Assembly: GCF_024169925.1 (NCBI RefSeq)
Contig: NZ_JALJXF010000001.1
Span: 206,001-270,000 of the forward strand
Source of the DNA: Methylorubrum extorquens
GTDB lineage: Bacteria; Pseudomonadota; Alphaproteobacteria; Rhizobiales; Beijerinckiaceae
Direction: 5' to 3'
DNA: 64,000 nt
The position numbers and the translations under genes are program-made. Below the pieces are notes generated by a model. That model did not search any database. It was not told the origin of the DNA and saw only the letters and a program-made list of their open reading frames with translations. Below are positions 11,396-19,995 of this stretch, in pieces (positions within the stretch are counted from its first letter, which is position 1; each line of letters starts with the position of its first letter).

Positions 11396-13573
11396 TCATC
11401 GCCACGCCTCTACCATGCGCTGACATGCTGCCGGAAACCGCTCGGCGTCGAGTTCGAAAACGGGCGGGCGGATGCCGAACGGCTCCGGGTAGTACGGATC
11501 GCGGGCGAGCGATCCGCCCCAGCGCTTGCGGAAGCGCGCCTGCTCGGCGGGATCGACGGTGGGGATGCGGTTGCGGCTCTCGTAGTGGTGCAGGCTCGCC
11601 TCGGCGCAATAGACCGTTCGCAGGCCCCGCTCGCGCAGGCGCAGGCAGAGGTCGATGTCGTTGTAGTTGATGGCGTAACCCTCGTCGAAGCCGCGAATCG
11701 CCTCGAAATCGGCTTGGGCCACCATCACGCAGGCACCGGTGACGGCGAGAGTGTTGCGGTTGGCCAGAGTAGAGCCGTGATACCCGGCGTCGTCGCCGGG
11801 ATATCCGCGGCGGACATGGTCCGGCAGGCCCTCGCCGAAGACCACGCCGGCATGCTGCAGGCTGCCGTCCTCGAACAGGAGCCTGGGGCCGACCGCGCCG
11901 ACGCCGGGTATGGCGCGCAGCGCCAGCATCGCCTCGATCCAGTCCGGCGTGATGACGCTGATGTCGTCGTTGAGGAAGACCAGCACTTCGCCGCTCGCCG
12001 CCCCCGCGCCGAGATTCATCTTGGCGGCGACGTTGAAGACCGGCTTGTCCCAGGTCACGGTGCGCGCGCCGAACCGCTCGACCGCCGCGCGCGTCTGCGG
12101 GCGCAGGTCGCCGTTGTCGACCGCCACGATCTCGATGGTTTCGTAGGTGCTCGTCTCGCGGATGCTGGCGAGGCAGGCGGCGAGGAGATCGATGCTGCGC
12201 CCGCCGATGACGCTGTCGCGCCCGGCGGTCGGGATGATGACGGAGACGAGCGGGCGCGTCGCGAGGGTGCGCCGCAGGGCGAAACGCTCAGGGCCGAGCG
12301 CGCGAACGGTCTCGAGCCCGCCGGTGCGCCGGGCGCGCCCGGCGAGCGCGCGGGCGGCGGCCTCCGAGTCGGGCGTGGCGACGCGGCGATGGCAGAGCGC
12401 TTGGGCGACGTGGCCGATGCGCTCGCTCCGCTCAGTCACGCGGAGTGCGAGGTCGTAGTCGTGCGCGCCCTCGCTGTCCGCCGGAAAGCCGCCGACCGCC
12501 CGCACCAGGGCGGTGCGATAGAGGGCAAGCCCGCCGATGTAAAAGCTGCTCTCTAGGGTCTCCGGCGACCAGTCCGGCTTGAAGTACGGATCGCAGCGCT
12601 CGCCGTCCGGCCCGATCCGGTCTTCGTCGGAATAGAGCAGGTCGAGATCGGGCTCGCGGGCGAGCCGCCGGACGAGGGCGAGGAGGGCGTGCGGCGCGAG
12701 CCGGGTGCCGGGCTCCAACGTCGCGAGAGTGGGGCCGCGCGCCTGCGCCAGAGCCGCATCAAGGGAGGCTGCTGTGCCGTCGGAGGGTGGGAACAGACGG
12801 ATGCGGTCGTCCTCCGCCGCCAGCGCGTCGAGCGCGGCCGATGGCGCCGCCGCGAGGCACAATTCCCAATCCGGGTAGATCTGCGCCCGCAGGCTCGCGA
12901 CCGTTTCCCCAAGCTGGATCGGATCGCCGCCGCCCACCATGAGGAGGGAGATCAAGGGGCGCTCCCGCAGGGCTCCGAGCTGCGCGCGCATCGTCTCAAT
13001 GGAGGGCAGAGCCTTGGCTTCCACCGCCTGAATCCAGGCGGCGTAGCTGGCGGGCGGACGGTGGGTCTGGGCGGCGCGTGTGAGGCGGCGCCAGATTTCG
13101 CCGGGCGGCACGCTGCGCAGGAGGCCGACGGCGCGGCGCAGGAGGCGCAGCGGCCGACGCTCCTGCGGCGGCAACCGTTCGATGATCTTTTGGGCGGACA
13201 GGAGCGCCGCCTCGATCCGGCCCGCCGGCGCGATCCGCACCGCATCGAGGCGGAAGCGCGGGCCTGCCTCGGCGGCTTCCAGGTGCAGCGCGCGTGTGCC
13301 GGGCGGCAGGCGGATCAGATCGTCGGTGCCGTCCGCCCGCACCGTGAGCCGGTAGCGGCGCGGCTCGGCCTCGCCCCGCGCCTCGACCGCGAGCACCGGC
13401 CGCACCGAATCCGGCCGGCAGCGGACGCGGATGCGCTGGCCCGACAGGGCCGACACCGCGTCCGCGGGGCCGAGCGCGAAGACCGGATCGGGGCCGGTCG
13501 CGTTCCAAGCGTCGTCCGCACAACGGCGCAGGTCGCGTAGGGGATAGAGGCCGAGCGCCTCGCGGCGCTTCAT
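11396..13573 (-). CDS. Family 2 glycosyltransferase with two GT2-like domains
   Basis: The 725-residue protein has an N-terminal region of about 205 residues without a recognised domain, then a degenerate GT2-like domain (LISLLMVGGGDPIQLGE, about 210-400, with YSDEDRIG) and a complete one (VSVIIPTAGRD, FLNDDISVITPDWIE, about 440-660). This tandem arrangement is common in O-antigen and exopolysaccharide synthesis, where both sites may add sugars. The start ATG 13573 is chosen at the beginning of the conserved reading. It heads the CDP-deoxysugar operon, so it likely transfers either that sugar or a neighbouring residue. There is no signal peptide or membrane segment, so it is cytoplasmic. Confidence 0.85.
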   Translation of the reverse strand: MKRREALGLYPLRDLRRCADDAWNATGPDPVFALGPADAVSALSGQRIRVRCRPDSVRPVLAVEARGEAEPRRYRLTVRADGTDDLIRLPPGTRALHLEAAEAGPRFRLDAVRIAPAGRIEAALLSAQKIIERLPPQERRPLRLLRRAVGLLRSVPPGEIWRRLTRAAQTHRPPASYAAWIQAVEAKALPSIETMRAQLGALRERPLISLLMVGGGDPIQLGETVASLRAQIYPDWELCLAAAPSAALDALAAEDDRIRLFPPSDGTAASLDAALAQARGPTLATLEPGTRLAPHALLALVRRLAREPDLDLLYSDEDRIGPDGERCDPYFKPDWSPETLESSFYIGGLALYRTALVRAVGGFPADSEGAHDYDLALRVTERSERIGHVAQALCHRRVATPDSEAAARALAGRARRTGGLETVRALGPERFALRRTLATRPLVSVIIPTAGRDSVIGGRSIDLLAACLASIRETSTYETIEIVAVDNGDLRPQTRAAVERFGARTVTWDKPVFNVAAKMNLGAGAASGEVLVFLNDDISVITPDWIEAMLALRAIPGVGAVGPRLLFEDGSLQHAGVVFGEGLPDHVRRGYPGDDAGYHGSTLANRNTLAVTGACVMVAQADFEAIRGFDEGYAINYNDIDLCLRLRERGLRTVYCAEASLHHYESRNRIPTVDPAEQARFRKRWGGSLARDPYYPEPFGIRPPVFELDAERFPAACQRMVEAWR

Positions 13574-13795
13574 GCGAACAGCCCGTCGTCTCGGTTCCGG
13601 TCGAAGCTCATGCGGCGCGGGAATCCACGAAATCGGCCGCGCCGTGAAGCGGTTTCTCGCAAAAGCGGTGTGTTGTCGGCCCCGTGGCGGCAAAGCGAAG
13701 GGTTTCTGTCATCGAAGTTTCATCGCCAATCGGCAGATGCTTGCCCTGCGGGCCGCCCGGAGGGCACTCTTTTCGGGCAGCGTTCAGGAGCCCGC

Positions 13796-14479
13796 ATGTC
13801 CGTGAAGGGAAACCGGAGCATGTCGGCGGCAAACGAAGTGGTCGCCGTGGCGGCACACGATGAAGCCCCCGCTCAGCCGGGCGGTCGAAGCGCACCGAAG
13901 GACAAGGCGGGCAAGACCGTCAACAAGACCGTCAAGCGGCTGCGCCCCCCGGCGGCCAAGAGTGTCGGCTGGGCGCTGGTCCAGGCAGCGCGGCTGCACC
14001 GCGCCCGGATCGGCGATCGGCTCGCCGAACTCGACCTGTTCGCCGGCCAGGAGCAGGTGGTGCAGGCGCTGGCAGCGGCCGGCAGCATGACCATGGGTGA
14101 TCTTGCCGCGACCCTGCGGGTGCGCCCGCCGACCGCCTCCAAGACGATCTCGCGGCTTGCCGCCCTCGGCTTCGTCGAGCGCCGGGCCGAGGCCGGCGAC
14201 GGGCGCATCGTTCGCGTGCGCCTCACCGAGACGGGCTTTGCAAAAGCCGCCGCGATCGAGCGGATCTGGGACGAGGTTGAAGCCGAACTGCTCGACGACT
14301 TCGACAACAAGGAGCGCCGCCGCCTGCGCAAGCTCCTGCGCCGCGTCGCTCGCAGCCTCGCGGAAGCCGCGGGCGTCACCGGCCACGAGGAGGCCGATGC
14401 CGAGATCGACGGCGAGGCCGAGGACGAGGACGAAGCTTTGCTGGAGTCGGGCACGGCGAGCGTGGTGGTCCGGTCCTAA
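13796..14479 (+). CDS. MarR-family-like winged-helix regulator
   Basis: This 227-residue protein has a basic, low-complexity N-terminus (about 1-60), a winged-helix DNA-binding domain (about 75-175) and a very acidic tail (EIDGEAEDEDEALL). The helix-turn-helix region reads MTMGDLAATLRVRPPTASK, with a wing FVERRAEAGDGRIVRV, as in MarR proteins. The ATG at 13796 follows CAGGAG at a good distance; a second ATG at 13820 is too close to its GGAG. It is divergent from the CDP-sugar operon across about 220 bp and could control it, but I see no clear operator. The charged tails are unusual for the family. Confidence 0.8.
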   Translation: MSVKGNRSMSAANEVVAVAAHDEAPAQPGGRSAPKDKAGKTVNKTVKRLRPPAAKSVGWALVQAARLHRARIGDRLAELDLFAGQEQVVQALAAAGSMTMGDLAATLRVRPPTASKTISRLAALGFVERRAEAGDGRIVRVRLTETGFAKAAAIERIWDEVEAELLDDFDNKERRRLRKLLRRVARSLAEAAGVTGHEEADAEIDGEAEDEDEALLESGTASVVVRS

Positions 14480-14600
14480 GGCGCAGCCGACTGCGCGCGG
14501 CACCTGTGGAGAGTGGCCGCCTCGCCGCTTCACAGTACGGCCAGCCGCCTCCTATGTTCGACGGCCGGTTCTCGAAGCGACGTCCCCCTTGCTTGATGGT

Positions 14601-14927
14601 TCACGCCCGCCCGGCGGGCACCATGTCGGCGAGATCCCGATGGGCCGGGTGGGAGAGGGCGGCGGCCAGCATTGCTTCCAGCACGATGAGGTCGGTTTCC
14701 GGGTCGGGCTCCCAGCCGCAGGGGCAGTGCCCGTCGGGGCCGTGCGCGGCAGCGACCTGCCGGTAGAGCGTGCCGACGGTGCGCGCCGCGGCTTCGAGCG
14801 CGGCCATGACGTGCATCGGCTCGCGCTGAAGCGCCTGCCAGAACGCGGTCGTGAGCGCCCGCTCCAACGACCCTTGCGCGTGCCGCTCGCCCGCGTCGGG
14901 CGGGGCCGTGACGAGACCGGCGCTCAT
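14601..14927 (-). CDS. Small protein of unknown function, downstream member of an overlapping pair
   Basis: I do not recognise this 108-residue protein. It is alanine-rich and probably helical, with a possible metal-binding patch HCPCGWEPDPETD near residue 70. Its ATG (14925-14927) overlaps the TGA of the upstream gene as ATGA, so the two are likely translated together. No signal peptide or membrane segment is evident. Longer readings from 15167 are excluded by the overlap and by their arginine-rich, shadow-like composition. Confidence 0.6.
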   Translation of the reverse strand: MSAGLVTAPPDAGERHAQGSLERALTTAFWQALQREPMHVMAALEAAARTVGTLYRQVAAAHGPDGHCPCGWEPDPETDLIVLEAMLAAALSHPAHRDLADMVPAGRA

Positions 14928-15211
14928 GCCTGCACCTTTCCCCGAGCCCTTGCCCGAGCTTCGATCGGCACCAACCGCGGCGGTGTCGCGTCGCCCGGCT
15001 CCAGCCCGACCAGGGATTCGAGCCCACCCCGGCTCAAGCCGAGGGAGGAGCCGTCCCACCACGCGAGGCGCACGGATTCGAGCAGCGCGTCGAGGGCCGC
15101 GAGCAAACCGGCCAAGCCGCCGGAGCCCTCGCGGACCGAGGACAGCGTATCGGCCCGCGAGGGCCACGTGCTGACGTGTGAAGCGTTCGGAAATGTCAGA
15201 AGGTGTGCCAT
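14924..15211 (-). CDS. Small protein of unknown function, upstream member of an overlapping pair
   Basis: This 95-residue protein has no recognised domain. The middle is leucine- and alanine-rich (GLAGLLAALDALLESVRLAWW) and could form an amphipathic helix. The ATG at 15211 lies at the edge of an AT-rich block (15212-15330) that probably contains the promoter. It is coupled by a 4-bp overlap to the 108-residue gene. Function cannot be assigned; a two-protein unit is the most that the context supports. Confidence 0.55.
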   Translation of the reverse strand: MAHLLTFPNASHVSTWPSRADTLSSVREGSGGLAGLLAALDALLESVRLAWWDGSSLGLSRGGLESLVGLEPGDATPPRLVPIEARARARGKVQA

Positions 15212-15340
15212 GCGTTCATCATGGCTCTATCTGTCGATATTACGCAAGTGATCTTCAAAACATTGGAAATGCTTTAATTGGGTTCTGTTTTTGCGGGCCA
15301 TACTATCGATTTAGAACAATTCAACCCGCTCCAAAAAATC
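15212..15340. other. AT-rich intergenic block
   Basis: This stretch is much richer in A and T than anything around it, with runs such as GGTTCTGTTTTTGCG and CTCCAAAAAATCG. It separates the end of the VanX-type gene from the start of the small overlapping pair, both on the minus strand. It is likely a promoter region or the relic of acquired DNA. I found no ORF or clear -10/-35 pair. Confidence 0.5.
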
Positions 15341-15369
15341 GCGGCGGTATCTCGGCTTGGTGCGGGCGA

Positions 15370-16020
15370 TCAGCGAACGGGGCGGTCGAAGGCCGTATCG
15401 GGGTAGGGCTCGCCCTTGAGGGTGAAGTGCCACCATTCCTGCGCGTAGGGAGCGAAGCCGGCGCGAATCATCGCGTCGCGCAGGCGGTGGCGGTTGTGCG
15501 CCTGGACGGAACTGACGCCGGGAAAATCCGTCGCCGAGGCCGGATCGAACAGGTCGAACGGCGTGCCCATGTCGAGTTCGGTGCCGCCGCCGAGGCGTAT
15601 CAGCGTCAGGTCCACGGTCGAGCCGCGGGAATGCGAGGAGCGCTCGGCGATGTAGCCGAGGCGGAACAGATCCGCCTTGTCGGTCCGCGGGTAGTAGGCC
15701 GCCTTCATGCGCGTGTCGGCGGGGTCGCGCGCCCAGGCGGCGAAGTCGGCCACCGCCTGACGCGGGCGGTAGCAGTCGAACACCTTGAGGCCGAGTTCGT
15801 CCGGTGCGAGCGAGGCCTGCACCCGAGCCAGCGCGCGGGCGGCCTGCGGAGTCAGCAGGCAGCGCGGCGCCTTGTAGCCGGCGATGGGCCGGCCGACGAA
15901 GTTGTCGGAGCCGGCATAGCGCATGTCGAGGGCGAGCCCCGGCACGTGCCGGGCGGCATCGACGAAGGGGTTTTCTCCCGAGTTGGCGGGGACTGGTCGC
16001 ACGGTGGTGAGGAGTGCCAT
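15370..16020 (-). CDS. D-alanyl-D-alanine dipeptidase (VanX/DdpX family)
   Basis: The 216-residue zinc peptidase hydrolyses D-Ala-D-Ala dipeptide. All catalytic residues of VanX are present at identical spacing: Arg85 in YRPR, His130 and Asp137 in SSHSRGSTVDLTL, and Glu195 and His198 in EWWHF. These equal VanX Arg71, His116, Asp123, Glu181 and His184 with a constant offset of 14. The ATG at 16020 is preferred; the longer reading upstream has no homology-like character. There is no convincing signal peptide, so it may be cytoplasmic and serve peptidoglycan recycling or D-Ala use. No vanA/vanH or ddp transport genes are near, so glycopeptide resistance is not indicated. Confidence 0.92.
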   Translation of the reverse strand: MALLTTVRPVPANSGENPFVDAARHVPGLALDMRYAGSDNFVGRPIAGYKAPRCLLTPQAARALARVQASLAPDELGLKVFDCYRPRQAVADFAAWARDPADTRMKAAYYPRTDKADLFRLGYIAERSSHSRGSTVDLTLIRLGGGTELDMGTPFDLFDPASATDFPGVSSVQAHNRHRLRDAMIRAGFAPYAQEWWHFTLKGEPYPDTAFDRPVR

Positions 16021-16183
16021 GAGCAGAACCCTGCATCGACCGGACCAAGGGGAGGTGCTCAAGGCTCCACTTCCACGAATGAGGCACACCGACTTGGTAG
16101 CGGTGCGGCTGCGGGTCTGTCGAGCGCAGGAGGAGCGGTGGAGGAAGTCCGCCGGCACCCTAGGATTGTAGGGGAGAAGCAGC

Positions 16184-17089
16184 GTGACACGGCCGTCACG
16201 CCCGATCGCGGGAGGGACCGTGCGCATCCTCGTCGTCGGCGGCACGCGGTTCATCGGTGCCCACCTCGCGCGCAGACTGCACGAGCAGGGCGAGGACGTG
16301 ACGCTGCTTCACCGCGGACGGACCGACAATCCGATCCTGCCGCCGGTGCGCCGCCTGCACGATCCGGACGCGGCTTATCCCATCATCCGCTTTCCCCGCG
16401 CCGCTGCGGCGGCCGACTGGGACATCGTCATCGACATGGTGCTCATGGGCGAGGCCGATGCGCACTGTGCCGTCGAGACCTTCGCCGGCCGCGCCGGGCG
16501 CCTCGTCATGATTTCGAGCGCCGACGTCTACCGCGCCTTCGGTCGCCTGCTGCGCAGGGAGCCGGGCCCACCCGATCCCGTTCCCCTGCAGGAGGACGCA
16601 CCTCTGCGAGAGACCCGGTTCCCTTATCGCGACCAGGAAGCGGCGCTCGGTGACTATGTCCGCGACTACGACAAGATCCTGGCCGAGCGGGTGGTCATGG
16701 GAGGCGCGGCGCTGCCCTGGACGGTGCTGCGGTTGCCAAAGGTCTACGGCCCCGAGGACAACGCCGATCTCGCCACCGTCTACGGTTTCGCGGATCGGCC
16801 GAACTGGCGATGGACCCATGGCTATGTGGGGAATGTCGCGGCGGCCATCGCCCTGGCCGCGTGCCATCCGGCGGCAGCCCGTTCGATCTACAACATCGGA
16901 GAGGACCGAACGCCGACCATGGGCGAGCGCCTGGCGCGCCTGACGCCGCGGAAGAACCACCCGCCGCCGCCCGATTTCGACTACGCTCAGCCCATCGTGC
17001 AGGATACGAGCCGCATCCGTTCGGAACTCGGCTACGCGGACGTCGTGAACGAGACGGAGGCGATGGCAGCCCTCGCCCGCCGTGGTTGA
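16184..17089 (+). CDS. NAD-dependent epimerase/dehydratase family protein (atypical SDR)
   Basis: The 301-residue Rossmann protein starts with VRILVVGGTRFIGAHLARRL, an NAD(P)-binding motif of atypical/extended SDR proteins, and has the characteristic LRLPKVYGPEDN segment near residue 185. The canonical YxxxK reads as YDKILAE, a Tyr-Asp-Lys variant, so catalytic capacity is uncertain. The GTG at 16184 is preceded by GGGGAG at correct spacing; GTG 16220 is an alternative. It is divergent from the VanX-type gene. Substrate is unknown. Confidence 0.75.
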   Translation: MTRPSRPIAGGTVRILVVGGTRFIGAHLARRLHEQGEDVTLLHRGRTDNPILPPVRRLHDPDAAYPIIRFPRAAAAADWDIVIDMVLMGEADAHCAVETFAGRAGRLVMISSADVYRAFGRLLRREPGPPDPVPLQEDAPLRETRFPYRDQEAALGDYVRDYDKILAERVVMGGAALPWTVLRLPKVYGPEDNADLATVYGFADRPNWRWTHGYVGNVAAAIALAACHPAAARSIYNIGEDRTPTMGERLARLTPRKNHPPPPDFDYAQPIVQDTSRIRSELGYADVVNETEAMAALARRG

Positions 17090-17167
17090 AAGCGCCTCAC
17101 TAAACGCCCGATCACCGATCGTCGCCCCTCTGGGCATCTCGGCGCAGCGGGCGTTTTGTGAGAAGCA

Positions 17168-17536
17168 CTAAAGCACCTGCCGCATCACGATCAGCGCCAG
17201 AGCCAGCCCGCCAATGCCCGCCAGCACCGAGACGAGCACGTAGGCGAGCGCCGCGACCCAATCGCCGCGCTCTATCAGGGTGAGGGCTTCGAGGGAAAAG
17301 GTCGAGAAGGTGGTAAAGCCGCCGAGGATTCCGGTGGCCACGAACAGCCGCGCCTGCGGCGGCCCGCCGCGCAGGGCGAACCAGCCGGTGACGACCCCCA
17401 TCAGCACCGAGCCGAAAACGTTGATGCCGAGCGTGCCCCACGGGAAACTCGCCCCGAGCCGCACGGCCCAGAAGTTGACCCCGTGGCGCATCACGCCGCC
17501 GAGGCCGGCACCGAGGAAGACGAGGAGACTGTTCAA
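17168..17536 (-). CDS. crcB: Fluoride channel FluC/CrcB
   Basis: This small four-helix membrane protein exports fluoride as a dual-topology dimer. The diagnostic segments are GGVMRHGVNFW, WGTLGINVFGSVLMG and GILGGFTTFSTFSLE, which contain the conserved Asn and the TTFSTFS phenylalanine box. I place the start at TTG 17536 because CrcB proteins begin just before the LNSLLVFLGAGLGG segment; TTG 17581 would add 15 residues. Neither has a strong ribosome site. I saw no fluoride riboswitch immediately upstream. A single copy suggests a homodimer. Confidence 0.92.
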   Translation of the reverse strand: MNSLLVFLGAGLGGVMRHGVNFWAVRLGASFPWGTLGINVFGSVLMGVVTGWFALRGGPPQARLFVATGILGGFTTFSTFSLEALTLIERGDWVAALAYVLVSVLAGIGGLALALIVMRQVL

Positions 17537-17662
17537 GACTTGGGGCTCGGGATCGAAAGCGGCAACAGCGCGGGCTTGCAAGGCGTGTGCAGATCTAGCG
17601 CATTGGGCGGACTGAGGCGCGCCTCATCAGAACCCGGTGCGCGGACCGTTGGAGCCGGCTCT

Positions 17663-17702
17663 CAAAAGAAAGCCCCACCGGCACGGGGCCGGCGGGGCTT
17701 CT
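17663..17702 (-). terminator. Intrinsic terminator of the molybdenum hydroxylase operon
   Basis: Read on the minus strand this is AGCCCCGCCGGC, a short loop, then GCCGGTGGGGCT followed by TTCTTTT. The strong stem plus T-run fits rho-independent termination 25 bp after the large-subunit stop codon. Confidence 0.85.
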
Positions 17703-17724
17703 GTCTTCGATTCGACGGGGTGGT

Positions 17725-19986
17725 TCAGCCCTCGCCCAAAATCTTATCGGGCGTGATCGGCAGGTGGCGGATGCGCTTGCCGGTGGCGTGGTAGACCGCG
17801 TTCGCGATCGCGGCGGCCACGCCGACGATGCCGATCTCGCCGAGGCCCTTCACGCCGAGGGGGTTCGCCTTGTCCTCCTCGTCGACGAAGATCACGTCGA
17901 TGTCGTGGATGTCGGCATGCACCGGCACGTGGTACTCGCCCAGATTGTGGTTCATGAACCGACCGATGCGGTGGTCGAGCATCGATTCCTCGTGAAGGGC
18001 CGAGCCGATGCCCATGACGACGCCGCCGAGGATCTGGCTGCGCGCCGTCTTCGGGTTGAGGATCTTGCCCGCCGCAATGGCCGAGACCACGCGGGTGCAA
18101 CGCACTTGGCCCAGTTCCTCGTCGATCTTCACCTCCACGAAGATCGCCGAGTGGGTGTAGGCCTCGTATTCTTTCGCGAAGTCCTTGTCCGGGGCGGCCT
18201 CGCCGGTCGCCTCCAGCTTCTGCGTTCCGGTCGCCTTCAGCACGTCGGTGAGCGCCACGCTCTTGGAGGGATCGCCCGCCACCTCGATGCGGCCGTTCGT
18301 GAACACCACGCGCTCGAAATCGGCGTTGGCGAGCGGTGAGTTCTCCATGCCGCGGGCCAGCTTGAACGCCTGCTCGGCGATGTCGCGGCAGGCCTTCATC
18401 ACGGCGGTGCCGGAGGAGGCCGCCGTCCACGAGCCACCCGCCACGGGGGCCAACGCGAGCTTGGTGTCGCCGAGCTTGGTCGTGACGTGGTCGAGGGGCA
18501 GGCCCAGCGTGTCGGCGGCGATCTGGGTCAGGATCGTGTAGGTGCCGGTGCCGATGTCGCCCGTCTGGTTGCCGACCTCGAGCCGGCCGTCGGCGGTGAG
18601 CACGGCATGCGCGCTCGATTGCATCATCATCGATTCCCAGATGCCGGTGGCCATGCCCCAGCCGACCAGTTCCCGGCCCTCGCGCATGGAGCGCGGCTCC
18701 GGGGTGCGCCGGCTCCAGCCAAAGCGCTCGGCGCCCTGGCGGAAGCAGTCCTTCAGCGCCTTCGAGCCGAACGGCTTCTCTTCCGTCGGATCGCTCTCGG
18801 TGTAGTTCTTCAGGCGAAGCGCGATCGGGTCCTGGCCGATGGCGTAGGCCAGCTCGTCCATCGCGGTCTCGATGGCGTAGACGCCGGTCACGGCGCCCGG
18901 CGCGCGCATGTCACCGGGCGTTGGGGTGTCGAGCTTGGCGATGCTGTAGGTGAGCGCGACGTTGTCGCAATCGTAGAGCACGCCCGACCAGTTGACGACG
19001 ACCTCCTGATAATCCTCGTAGGCCGAGGTGCCCTGCACGGCGTCGTGCTTGAGCGCGGTGAGCTTGCCCGAGCGGTCGGCGCCGAGCGAGACGGTCTGGA
19101 GCGCCTCCGAACGGTAGGTGAAGGACCACATCTGGTCGCGGGTCAGCGTTACCCGCACCGAGCGGCCGAGATCCTTGGCCGCCAGCATCGCCAGGAAGAG
19201 TTGGTATTGCGGCCGAAGGCCCGAGCCGAAGCCGCCGCCGAGATAGGGGTTCAACACCCGCACCTGCTCCGGCTTCAGGCCGAAGGCGCCCGCGATGTAG
19301 TCGTGGGTGTTCGAGACGCCCTGGATCTTGTCGTAGACCGTGTAGGTGCCGTCCTTTTCCACGACGACGGTGGAAGCGTGTGGCTCCATCGGGTTGTGGT
19401 GCTCGTCGGCCATCCGGTACTGGCCGTTGACACGGATCTCGGCCGCATCGAACGCCGTCGAAGCATCGCCCCACGGCTCCGGAGGCGGCTTGATGCCGGA
19501 GCGCTTCATCGGCGGATCGTAGGCTTCGGGCGCCTGCGCTTCGAGGTCGGTGCGCGGCGCCACGACCCCGTAATCGACCCGCACCAGCGAGGCGGCGTAG
19601 CGCGCCGTCTCGAAATCCTCGGCGACGACGAGGGCCACCGGCTGGCCGGAGAACATGATGCGGTTCGTTGCCAGCGCCTGGAACGGCGCGCCGGGGGGGG
19701 CCACCGCGTCCTGGTAATCCTCCGGTTTGTCGGAGGTGGCCGGGCGGTTCTCGTGGGTGATCACCTTGATGACGCCGGGCACCGCTTCGGCCGCGGAAGC
19801 GTCGATGCTGCGGATGCTGCCCTTGGCGATGGCGCTCGACACGACGACGCCGTAGGCGAGGTCGGGCGCGGCGAACTCGCCGGCATATTTGGCAAGGCCG
19901 GTGACCTTGGCCGGGCCATCGACGCGGCTGACGGCGCTGCCGACGAAACGGTCGCGGCCAGCCGCCGGGCTGATCTGAACGGTCAT
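17725..19986 (-). CDS. Molybdopterin-binding (large) subunit of xanthine dehydrogenase family, PaoC-like
   Basis: The 753-residue protein carries the molybdenum cofactor of a hydroxylase. It begins with a hammerhead domain (VDGPAKVTGLAKYAGEF) and has the MoCo-binding motifs LGGGFGSGLRPQ, MRAPGAVTGVYAIE and QTGDIGTGTYT. The catalytic glutamate is Glu717 in VKGLGEIG. It most resembles the E. coli periplasmic aldehyde oxidoreductase PaoC, so aldehydes (possibly aromatic) are likely substrates rather than purines. It is last in the operon after the FeS and FAD subunits, 9 bp from the latter. No XdhC/PaoD-type maturation factor is in this operon. Substrate is an inference. Confidence 0.9.
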   Translation of the reverse strand: MTVQISPAAGRDRFVGSAVSRVDGPAKVTGLAKYAGEFAAPDLAYGVVVSSAIAKGSIRSIDASAAEAVPGVIKVITHENRPATSDKPEDYQDAVAPPGAPFQALATNRIMFSGQPVALVVAEDFETARYAASLVRVDYGVVAPRTDLEAQAPEAYDPPMKRSGIKPPPEPWGDASTAFDAAEIRVNGQYRMADEHHNPMEPHASTVVVEKDGTYTVYDKIQGVSNTHDYIAGAFGLKPEQVRVLNPYLGGGFGSGLRPQYQLFLAMLAAKDLGRSVRVTLTRDQMWSFTYRSEALQTVSLGADRSGKLTALKHDAVQGTSAYEDYQEVVVNWSGVLYDCDNVALTYSIAKLDTPTPGDMRAPGAVTGVYAIETAMDELAYAIGQDPIALRLKNYTESDPTEEKPFGSKALKDCFRQGAERFGWSRRTPEPRSMREGRELVGWGMATGIWESMMMQSSAHAVLTADGRLEVGNQTGDIGTGTYTILTQIAADTLGLPLDHVTTKLGDTKLALAPVAGGSWTAASSGTAVMKACRDIAEQAFKLARGMENSPLANADFERVVFTNGRIEVAGDPSKSVALTDVLKATGTQKLEATGEAAPDKDFAKEYEAYTHSAIFVEVKIDEELGQVRCTRVVSAIAAGKILNPKTARSQILGGVVMGIGSALHEESMLDHRIGRFMNHNLGEYHVPVHADIHDIDVIFVDEEDKANPLGVKGLGEIGIVGVAAAIANAVYHATGKRIRHLPITPDKILGEG

Positions 19987-19995
19987 GGCTGCTCC

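Noticed and set aside
15370..16020. Vancomycin-resistance locus
   Set aside because: Only a VanX-type dipeptidase is present; no VanA ligase, VanH dehydrogenase or VanRS is nearby.
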